Assembly: GCA_023259375.1 (NCBI GenBank) | Contig: JAHFQC010000056.1 | Location: forward strand, 1-34,014 | From: Alphaproteobacteria bacterium | Lineage (GTDB): Bacteria; Pseudomonadota; Alphaproteobacteria; Micropepsales; Micropepsaceae | Length of the DNA: 34,014 nucleotides | Direction of reading: 5' to 3' | Part shown: in pieces, positions 25,890 to 34,014 of the stretch | How the letters are laid out: every line of letters begins with the position of its first letter | Position numbering within the stretch: the stretch's first letter is position 1 | Notes under the pieces: model-generated | The model's database searches: none | What the model was told of the DNA's origin: nothing | Seen by the model: the letters and a program-made list of their open reading frames with translations, nothing else | Translations under genes and position numbers: made by a program

Positions 25890-26303
25890 TCAGCGGTGTT
25901 CCTGGTACACCACGAGGTATCCGTCAGGATCTGAAACGCTGAATGTCTTCAGCCCATATGGGGCAAGCTGGGGTGGATCGGCTTTCAATCCCCGCTCGCT
26001 CAGCGTTTGATATGCGGAGTCGATGTCGGTGCACGCAATGAAAAGACAGATGTCGGCGTGAGCTGCCTGACGGCCTCGATCCGGACTCGCCGGTCTTTCG
26101 TTGGAATCATACTGCGTATTGAGCATCAGCTCGGCTGCCCCATGGCGCAGCAGCATCCAGTGCGAGAACCGCCCTTCCGCGGTCTCCACCTCCGGTGAAG
26201 CCATGACAACCTCGAACCCGAGTTGATCGCGGTAGAACATCAGCGATCGCGTCATGTCGAACACGCCGAGCAAGGGTGTCAAACCGACTGGCGAAAACGT
26301 CAT
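25890..26303 (-). CDS. VOC superfamily (glyoxalase/bleomycin resistance-like) protein
   Basis: A 137-residue VOC-fold protein. The N-terminal beta-alpha-beta unit reads LTPLLGVFDMTRSLMFYRDQLGFEVV and the C-terminal unit holds KTFSVSDPDGYLVVYQEHR, with the Asp-Pro-Asp-Gly and terminal Glu typical of this superfamily. The middle has FSHWMLLRHGAAELML. The substrate cannot be told; such proteins include dioxygenases, lyases and antibiotic-binding proteins. ATG 26303 is preceded by GGGAGG seven bases upstream. It lies 12 bases after the lpxR-like gene and is probably co-transcribed. Confidence 0.88.
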   Translation of the reverse strand: MTFSPVGLTPLLGVFDMTRSLMFYRDQLGFEVVMASPEVETAEGRFSHWMLLRHGAAELMLNTQYDSNERPASPDRGRQAAHADICLFIACTDIDSAYQTLSERGLKADPPQLAPYGLKTFSVSDPDGYLVVYQEHR

Positions 26304-26315
26304 GGCCAAACCTCC

Positions 26316-27311
26316 CTATAACCTGAAGCTCACATTCACCGCCCCAAATTGGGACGACTTGTCTTGCGTCTTGTACTCGCGGGTGCGGAAGACATGAGTG
26401 AAGGCGACGCGCACGCCCGAGAACGTCATCGCCGCACCCAGGGTGAGATCGCCGACCGCCCAATACTTGTCGACCGAGGGGCTGTCGCGCCAGGTGTTGC
26501 CGTCGAGGAAGATGTTGCGCGCCACGGCCCGGCCGTCGACGCCGGCAAAGGCATAAAGACTGAAACCGCCGGTGGGCTCGAAGAAACTTGAGCCCGGCAG
26601 ATTGGGCTCGATCCGCGGCGGCCCGAAATCGTCCGGCAGATTGAAGCCGAGCCGCACCATGGCGCCGGCATTGGCGTAATCGTAGACCGTGCCCACGGCG
26701 CCGCCGAAATGCGGTTCGACATCGAGCACCACCCCGAGCAACGACTGCGGCGGAATGATTTTCATGCTGCGGTCGTAAGTGATGTTGAACGCCGGCTCGT
26801 TGTGAAGCTGGTAGTGCCAGCCCTTCGGCTTGGTATCGTCGATGATCGAGTGAACCCAGAACTGGCTCTCCTTGGCGAGCGCCATCGGGCCGACGACGCC
26901 GAACTGCACCTGCAACTGATCGAGCCGGTCGGGGTTGGCCTCCATCAGGCCGATGGTGGCATAGAGATATCCGGCGTAAGGCCGCTCGGTCGGCAGCGGC
27001 ACCGCAAGCTCGGTGTGCTTGGGCGTGAAGATCGACTGACCAAGCGAATAGCTGGTGCGAACCGCGCCATGATCCGCGAACAGCGGCAACGCCCGGGCGA
27101 GACTCACCATCGCATCGACATTCTGGCTCGGTTTTGTCGTGTAGGTCAGTTCGACGCCATTGGTGTAGTCGTGGTCCTGGTTGAAGAAGATGTCGTTCTC
27201 GAAGATCAGCGACAACGCCGGGGACGGCTCCTCGGCCGCCGCCTGTTGTGCTGCCGCCGGTGCCGCCGCGCCGATCGCACACGCGAAGAAAACCCGCCAA
27301 ATCCAAGCCAT
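26316..27311 (-). CDS. lpxR: LpxR-like lipid A 3'-O-deacylase (DUF2219)
   Basis: A 331-residue protein with a signal peptide (cut after AAAQ near residue 22) that matches the outer-membrane LpxR family, which removes the 3'-acyloxyacyl group of lipid A. Conserved features are FENDIFFNQDHDYTNGVELTY (Asn39 and Asp40 as in the active site), ERPYAGYLYA (about 109-118), and His154 in FWVHSIID at the spacing of the catalytic His. Beta-strand-like alternation continues to a C-terminal VNVSFRL, as expected for an outer-membrane barrel ending in an aromatic strand. Symbol by family resemblance; activity not shown. It precedes the VOC gene in the same unit and diverges from the serine hydrolase. Confidence 0.87.
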   Translation of the reverse strand: MAWIWRVFFACAIGAAAPAAAQQAAAEEPSPALSLIFENDIFFNQDHDYTNGVELTYTTKPSQNVDAMVSLARALPLFADHGAVRTSYSLGQSIFTPKHTELAVPLPTERPYAGYLYATIGLMEANPDRLDQLQVQFGVVGPMALAKESQFWVHSIIDDTKPKGWHYQLHNEPAFNITYDRSMKIIPPQSLLGVVLDVEPHFGGAVGTVYDYANAGAMVRLGFNLPDDFGPPRIEPNLPGSSFFEPTGGFSLYAFAGVDGRAVARNIFLDGNTWRDSPSVDKYWAVGDLTLGAAMTFSGVRVAFTHVFRTREYKTQDKSSQFGAVNVSFRL

Positions 27312-27530
27312 GCCGCCGCCCGCTTCTTCTGCTGCGATGCGATAACGCGCGGGATGACGAATGGATCAACCAGCGGCATCAAAACGACATTCGGCCTGTC
27401 GCGCCGGAATTTGATCGGCCCAGCGGTGGGCACAAAAGCAGCCCTAGCGACAGGATAGCGCTGCAACCAGATCGCGCTCCGACCGCATCTCCCCGACGAC
27501 GCCCTTGTTTCGCAAATTCGGGAGGAAATC
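27312..27530. other. divergent intergenic region between lpxR and the serine hydrolase
   Basis: 219 bases with no gene. It should contain both promoters. CCTGTCGC (27395-27402) is mirrored by GCGACAGG (27447-27454), a possible regulatory inverted repeat with a 44-base spacer. No clear promoter hexamers were found. Confidence 0.4.
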
Positions 27531-28598
27531 TTGATATCCGGCCGCTTGATCCCCGCCCTGTTCGCCGCGTTATGTCTGGTTCGTCCAGCGGCGGCGGACC
27601 CTGCTCACCTCGACACGATTCTGCAGCCCTATGCCGACAAGGGCGCGTTCAGCGGCGTGGTCCGGGTTGCGGTCGGCGGCAAGGTCGTGCTCGACCGCGG
27701 CTACGGCATGGCCAACCGCGAATGGAGCATCGCGAACACTCCTGATACCAAATTCCGTATCGGCTCCATCACCAAGCAGTTCACTGCCGCCGCCATCTTC
27801 CGCCTGCAGGAACAGGGCAAGCTCGACATCAACGACCGTCTCAAAAAATACGTTCCCGACGTTCCGGCGGCGTGGGCCGACGTCACCCTCTACCAGCTTC
27901 TGACGCACACATCGGGCATTCCGGACTTCTTCTATGTGCCGGGCTTTGACGCGCTCAAATCGCGAGCCGTCGGACCATCGGAGTTGATCGGTCTGGTTCG
28001 CGACAAGCCGCTCGGCTTCGCGCCCGGCTCCAAGTGGAACTACAGCAACACCGGGTACGACTTTCTCGGCCTGATCATCGAGAAGCTCTCGGGCCAGCGC
28101 TACGCCGCCTACATCGACGACAATTTCCTCAAACCGCTGGGCATGAGCGATACCGGTTACGACGAGGCGGCCCCCGTCCTGCCCCGGCGCGCCGCCGGCT
28201 ATGTGCGCGAGAAAGATATCGTCCGCAACGCCGGGTACATCGATGTGTCGGTCCTGTACGCCGCCGGCGGGCTGCATTCGACCACAGCCGATCTCATGAA
28301 ATGGGCAAAGGCGCTCTACGGCGGGCAGGTGCTATCGCCGGCGTCCTTGAAGCGCATGACCGCCCCGTTCATTGCGACCGAGATGCCGGGCGCCGACTAC
28401 GCCTGCGGCCTGTTCGTTCAGAAAATCGGCGGCCATACGGGAATCGGCCATCCCGGCTTCATCGACGGCTTCAATGCCGAGATCGTCTCCATCCCGGACG
28501 AAGAGATGACCATCGTGGTCCTGGCTAATATCTCCGGTCCCGAACCGGTGCTGTGGGCGAGTCTGCTGGCAAAAGCCGCGTTAGAGGGAAGCCGGTAA
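27531..28598 (+). CDS. exported beta-lactamase-family serine hydrolase
   Basis: A 355-residue protein with a signal peptide (cut near residue 22). It has the class C beta-lactamase/DD-peptidase fold: SITK with nucleophile Ser79 and Lys82, YSN at 171-173 and HTG at 302-304, plus LLTHTSGIPDF. Such proteins include esterases, D-aminopeptidases and peptidoglycan-acting enzymes as well as beta-lactamases, so resistance should not be assumed. The start is TTG 27531, clearly supported by GGGAGGAAATC just upstream. It is a single gene divergent from lpxR. Confidence 0.9.
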   Translation: MISGRLIPALFAALCLVRPAAADPAHLDTILQPYADKGAFSGVVRVAVGGKVVLDRGYGMANREWSIANTPDTKFRIGSITKQFTAAAIFRLQEQGKLDINDRLKKYVPDVPAAWADVTLYQLLTHTSGIPDFFYVPGFDALKSRAVGPSELIGLVRDKPLGFAPGSKWNYSNTGYDFLGLIIEKLSGQRYAAYIDDNFLKPLGMSDTGYDEAAPVLPRRAAGYVREKDIVRNAGYIDVSVLYAAGGLHSTTADLMKWAKALYGGQVLSPASLKRMTAPFIATEMPGADYACGLFVQKIGGHTGIGHPGFIDGFNAEIVSIPDEEMTIVVLANISGPEPVLWASLLAKAALEGSR

Positions 28599-28735
28599 CG
28601 GTTCTGCTTTTGTTTACTTGTCGCACCCCCTTGTACCGGGCCACCGGAAGTCCCATTTTTCTGTTGTAGGCCAAGGCGCAAGGCGGCCAACAAAGCCCTG
28701 AGGCGATTGGGATCAGGAATCTATCACTGCCTACC

Positions 28736-28763
28736 TTGACCCTTGGGTTTTGGTGCGTATATT
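28736..28763 (+). promoter_or_regulatory. promoter of rplU-rpmA
   Basis: TTGACC (28736-28741) and TATATT (28758-28763) with 16 bases between give a near-consensus sigma-70 promoter. Transcription would start near 28770, leaving a leader of about 55 bases. Confidence 0.8.
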
Positions 28764-28773
28764 GCGCCGCTCC

Positions 28774-28796
28774 CTGGGAAACCCATCGTTTCCCGG
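28774..28796 (+). promoter_or_regulatory. hairpin in the rplU leader
   Basis: GGGAAAC (28776-28782) pairs with GTTTCCC (28788-28794) around a five-base loop, extended by two more pairs. It lies at the start of the rplU mRNA leader and could be a site of ribosomal protein autoregulation or 5' protection. Confidence 0.5.
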
Positions 28797-28824
28797 AAAA
28801 CATATTTATTCAGGGACTTAGCTC

Positions 28825-29133
28825 ATGTTCGCGGTAGTCCGCACGGGCGGCAAGCAGTACAAGGTGGCCAAGGACGACGTCCTGTCCATCGAAAAAGTCG
28901 CAGGCGAGGTCGGCGCCGAACTGAAACTCGGCGAAGTCCTTGTGGTCGGTGGCGAGACCATCAAGACCGGCGCTCCGCTGGTCGAAGGCGCTTCGGTCAC
29001 GGCCGAAATCCTGCGTCAGGGCAAAGGCGAGAAGGTGATTGCGTTCAAGAAGCGCCGCCGTCAGAACACGCATCGCAAGCGCGGTCATCGCCAGTGCTTC
29101 ACCGAAATCAAGATCACGGCCATCTCGGCTTAA
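28825..29133 (+). CDS. rplU: 50S ribosomal protein L21
   Basis: A 102-residue protein beginning MFAVVRTGGKQYKVAKDD, the standard N-terminus of bL21, and containing the conserved HKRRRQN-type region as KKRRRQNTHRKRGHRQ near residues 75-90. It binds 23S rRNA in the large subunit. Preceded by a strong promoter and followed 12 bases later by rpmA, the usual order. Full length. Confidence 0.98.
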   Translation: MFAVVRTGGKQYKVAKDDVLSIEKVAGEVGAELKLGEVLVVGGETIKTGAPLVEGASVTAEILRQGKGEKVIAFKKRRRQNTHRKRGHRQCFTEIKITAISA

Positions 29134-29145
29134 GGAGTTCGACCC

Positions 29146-29424
29146 ATGGCACATAAGAAAGCAGGCGGTTCATCCCGCAATGGTCGCGACTCAGCCGGTC
29201 AGCGTCTTGGCGTGAAGATGTTCGGCGGCCAGGCCATCGAGGCCGGCAACGTCATCATCCGTCAGCGCGGTACCCAGTTCCACCCCGGCAAGGGCGTTGG
29301 TATTGGCAAGGATCACACCATTTTCGCGATTACCGACGGCCATGTGACGTTCCACAAGGGCTTCAAGCGCCGCACGTTCGTATCGGTACTTCCGGCGACG
29401 GCGACGAAGCAAGCGGCGGAATAG
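29146..29424 (+). CDS. rpmA: 50S ribosomal protein L27
   Basis: A 92-residue bL27 starting [18 protein letters not shown], so it has no N-terminal pro-sequence of the kind removed in Firmicutes. The N-terminal tail reaches the peptidyl-transferase centre. Further conserved parts are [20 protein letters not shown] and [23 protein letters not shown] lies well upstream of the ATG. Two hairpins follow, the second a strong terminator. Confidence 0.98.
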   Translation: MAHKKAGGSSRNGRDSAGQRLGVKMFGGQAIEAGNVIIRQRGTQFHPGKGVGIGKDHTIFAITDGHVTFHKGFKRRTFVSVLPATATKQAAE

Positions 29425-29439
29425 GCGGCTGAAGACATA

Positions 29440-29499
29440 GGCCGCCACAAGTTGGCGGCCCATTACGGCAAGGGAGATGGTCCGCCATCTCCCTTTTTT
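29440..29499 (+). terminator. terminator after rpmA
   Basis: First a perfect GGCCGCCA/TGGCGGCC hairpin (29440-29460), then AAGGGAGATGG pairing with CCATCTCCCTT (29470-29495) with a four-base loop and T-run to 29499. The second is a classical intrinsic terminator and separates the ribosomal genes from the downstream acetyltransferase-obgE-proBA genes. Confidence 0.9.
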
Positions 29500-29579
29500 G
29501 TTTTCCCTTGCACCGGAGCGCAACCAGGAGACGCGGAGTTCCGCCCCTGGCGAGCGCTCAGAAAGACAAGGGACGTGTC

Positions 29580-30149
29580 ATGCCGAGTTTTGAAACCGAG
29601 CGCCTGATCCTGCGGGCCCCTCGTACCTCCGATGCGAGCGCCGTTGCGCGCTGGCTCGGCGACTACGAAGTGGCGCGCAACATGGCGGCGGTCACGCACC
29701 CCTTCACCGAGGACGACGCCGCTGTCCTGATTGCCAAGGCAGCCGAAGGGCTTGCCAAGGGCGAGGCCTATGCCTTCGCGGTCGAGCACAAGCAGACGCA
29801 CGAACTCGTTGGCATGGTGACGCTGAGCTTGAGCGACGGCCTCTACACCCTCTCCTACTGGCTCGGCCGGCCTTATTGGGGTTTCGGCTATGCCACCGAA
29901 GCGGCGCGCAAGATTGTGGCCTTCGCCTTCAACACCCTGAAGGTCGAGACCGTGCTGGCGAGCTGGCTCGACGGCAATCCGGCCTCGGAACAGGTGCTGG
30001 AGAAGCTCGGCTTCGTGCCGGACCGCGACTATCGCGAGGAAGTTCTGGCCCGCGGCAGCCTCGCCTGGTGCCACCGCATGATGCTGCACCGGGAGAATTT
30101 CGGCCGGAAGCGGAGCGGGCGGCTTCAACACGAACTGGTGGAGGCCTGA
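29580..30149 (+). CDS. GNAT family N-acetyltransferase (RimJ/RimL-like), first of a pair
   Basis: A 189-residue GNAT of the acetyltransf_3 type. It starts SFETERLILRAPRTSDASAVARWL, the usual N-terminal beta strand and helix of RimJ/RimL-like enzymes. The acetyl-CoA loop is RPYWGFGYATEAARKIVAF, and NPASEQVLEKLGFV is the conserved late helix. ATG 29580 follows AAGGGA; open frame further upstream is over the terminator and unlikely. It is three bases before a second GNAT, to which it is related by sequence (both have DYEVAR, the PYWG.G.ATEA loop and NPAS), suggesting gene duplication. Substrate unknown. Confidence 0.9.
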   Translation: MPSFETERLILRAPRTSDASAVARWLGDYEVARNMAAVTHPFTEDDAAVLIAKAAEGLAKGEAYAFAVEHKQTHELVGMVTLSLSDGLYTLSYWLGRPYWGFGYATEAARKIVAFAFNTLKVETVLASWLDGNPASEQVLEKLGFVPDRDYREEVLARGSLAWCHRMMLHRENFGRKRSGRLQHELVEA

Positions 30150-30152
30150 GCC

Positions 30153-30695
30153 ATGACCATCTTGGAAAGCGACAGGCTTCAGTTGCGCCCTCCGGTCCCG
30201 GAGGACGCCCCCTTCTTTACCGAAGCGCTGTCCGATTATGAGGTTGCGCGCCAGCTGGCGTCCCCGCCCCACCCCTATACCGAGGCGGACGCCAAAACAT
30301 TCATCGAGATCGTGACCAAGGCTCGCGCCATGGGCGAAGGCTGGGTGTACACCATCCTGACCAGGGCCACCGGCACCCCGGTCGGCTGCTGCGGCGTCCA
30401 TATCAAGGACGGCCGCTATGAACTTGGTTATTGGATCGCCAAGCCCTATTGGGGCCGTGGTTTTGCCACCGAGGCCGCGCATAGACTGCTGGCGTTCGCC
30501 TTCGGGGTGGTCCAGGCGGATGCGGTAGAAGCCGGCTGGTTCCACGATAATCCCGCCTCCGGCCGGGTCCTGGCCCGGCTGGGATTCGAGGCCGACCACG
30601 TCGAGTCCTGGCCCAGCAAGGCCCGGGGTGAGATGGTCTTGTGCAACCGGGCGATGTTGACGCGCGCGCGTTTCGGGCGAAAAAAGGCCGCCTGA
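30153..30695 (+). CDS. GNAT family N-acetyltransferase (RimJ/RimL-like), second of a pair
   Basis: A 180-residue GNAT, paralogue of its upstream neighbour. It starts ILESDRLQLRPPVPEDAPFF, has the acetyl-CoA loop KPYWGRGFATEAAHRLLAF and the NPASGRVLARLGFEAD helix, and shares DYEVARQLA with the neighbour's DYEVARNMA. It ends in a basic tail RARFGRKKAA. It lies three bases after the first GNAT and 34 bases before obgE, so all are probably in one transcript. Position next to ribosomal protein and obgE genes fits, but does not prove, a ribosomal substrate. Confidence 0.9.
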   Translation: MTILESDRLQLRPPVPEDAPFFTEALSDYEVARQLASPPHPYTEADAKTFIEIVTKARAMGEGWVYTILTRATGTPVGCCGVHIKDGRYELGYWIAKPYWGRGFATEAAHRLLAFAFGVVQADAVEAGWFHDNPASGRVLARLGFEADHVESWPSKARGEMVLCNRAMLTRARFGRKKAA

Positions 30696-30714
30696 TCGCC
30701 CCGCTCGGCCCTGA

Positions 30715-32887
<2,173 letters not shown>

Positions 32888-32891
<4 letters not shown>

Positions 32892-34014
32892 GCGACGACC
32901 TGAGCCTCAAAATGAACGCCCTCGGCGCCGCCGCGCGCGTCGCCGCTCGCGCCATTCGCGAAGCTTCGACCGAAGCCAAAAACGCCGCGCTCCTCGCCGC
33001 CGCCGCGGCGCTGCGCACCCACAAAGGCGAAATCCTCGCCGCCAACGACGAAGACATGGCGGCCGCGCGTGAGCACGGGCTCTCCGGCGCGATGCTCGAC
33101 CGGCTGATGCTCGACGGCAAACGCGTCGATGCGATGGCGGCCGGTGTCGAAGCGATTGCCGCCCTCGCCGATCCGGTCGGCCGCGAACTGGCGCGCTGGA
33201 CGCGTCCCAACGGTCTCGACATCGCCCGCGTGGCGACGCCGATCGGCGTCATCGGCATCATCTATGAGAGCCGTCCGAACGTGACGGCCGATGCGGCGGC
33301 GCTGTGCCTCAAATCCGGCAACGCGGTAATCCTGCGCGGCGGTTCGGAAAGCGCCCATTCGTCGGCCGCCATTCTCGCCGCGTTGCGCGAAGGCTTGGCC
33401 GATGCGGGCCTGCCCGCCGAAATCGTTCAGCTCGTGCCGACGACCGACCGCGCCGCGGTGGGCCTGTTGCTGCAAGGCTTGAACGGCACCGTCGATCTCA
33501 TCATTCCGCGCGGCGGCAAATCGCTGGTGGCGCGGGTGCAGAACGAAGCGCGCGTGCCGGTGCTCGCCCATCTCGAAGGCATCTGCCACACCTACATTCA
33601 CGCCGCCGCCGATCCCGACAAGGCGCGCGCCGTCACCGTCAACGCCAAGATGCGGCGCACCGGCATTTGCGGCGCCACCGAAACGCTGCTGATCGATCGC
33701 GGCGTGGCCAAGGAGTTGATGGTCCAGATCCTCGACGATCTCGCCGCCAAAGGCTGCGAAATCCGCGCCGACGATGCGATGTGGGAGCTCTATCCCGCCG
33801 CCAAGCCGGCTACTGAAGAGGACTGGCGCACCGAATATCTCGACGCCATCATCTCGGTAAAACTAGTCGACGGCGTCGAAGACGCCATCGCGCACATCGA
33901 GAAATACGGCTCGCATCACACCGAAGCGATCATCACCGAAGACCGGCTGGCGGCCGAGCGTTTCCTCGACGGGATCGACAGCGCCATCGTGGTGTGGAAC
34001 GCCTCAACCCAGTT
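32888..34014 (+). CDS. proA: glutamate-5-semialdehyde dehydrogenase (partial)
   Basis: The first 375 codons of proA, cut by the window edge with no stop; family members are about 415-430 residues. It reduces glutamyl phosphate to the semialdehyde in proline synthesis. Conserved parts are [20 protein letters not shown] (Rossmann part), [12 protein letters not shown] and the catalytic cysteine in [13 protein letters not shown] near residue 260. The ATG overlaps the proB stop, so proB and proA are translated together. Confidence 0.97.

Noticed and set aside
27531..28598. Antibiotic resistance beta-lactamase
   Set aside because: The fold is shared by many esterases and peptidases; nothing in the sequence or context points to resistance.

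Overview
The window is GC-rich chromosomal DNA of an alphaproteobacterium. The evidence is an alphaproteobacterial-type ccmABCD cytochrome c maturation operon, a PhaR-type polyhydroxyalkanoate regulator, a large (about 1590-residue) NAD-dependent glutamate dehydrogenase, the rplU-rpmA-GNAT-GNAT-obgE-proB-proA block, and short palindromic intergenic repeats of the kind common in this class. I cannot fix the genus. Nothing looks like a prophage, an insertion sequence, a CRISPR array or an integrated island; most genes are core metabolism or small exported and hypothetical proteins. Layout: (1) 8-2402, minus strand, ccmA-ccmB-ccmC-ccmD plus an unknown 78-residue protein. (2) 2666-5562, phaR on plus, two palindromic repeats, then a PAS/degenerate-GGDEF/EAL protein on minus and a small plus-strand ORF. 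(3) 5497-9957, minus strand: a membrane protein, a DUF1223 exported thioredoxin-fold protein, and aconitase acnA with a clear terminator. (4) 10012-11650, plus: a crotonase-family enzyme diverging from acnA, and an exported unknown. (5) 11714-14822, minus: a CPA2 cation/proton antiporter, a gene-free stretch holding a structured RNA with a tRNA-Gly-like core, a DUF985 cupin and an exonuclease. (6) 14918-21236, plus: a membrane protein, the NAD-glutamate dehydrogenase, a DUF1232 protein and a MmcQ/YjbR protein, meeting a minus-strand double PilZ protein stop to stop. (7) 22047-28598: a lipoprotein, a small exported protein, a PAS_5 protein, a rhomboid protease, an exported hexapeptide-repeat protein, a VOC protein, an LpxR-like lipid A deacylase and a serine hydrolase. 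(8) 28825-34014, plus: rplU, rpmA, two GNAT acetyltransferases, obgE, proB and proA (cut by the window end). Functionally, glutamate dehydrogenase and aconitase feed the TCA cycle, proB and proA draw glutamate into proline synthesis, and PilZ and EAL proteins point to cyclic-di-GMP signalling. The observations most worth following are the minus-strand RNA at about 13342-13568, which folds like tRNA-Gly(UCC) with an enlarged CU-rich anticodon loop, an over-long acceptor helix and its own terminator; the 11-fold hexapeptide repeat in the exported protein at 24860-25876; and a 13-bp inverted repeat that would sequester the rhomboid start site and that also begins a 28-codon upstream ORF ending on the rhomboid start codon.
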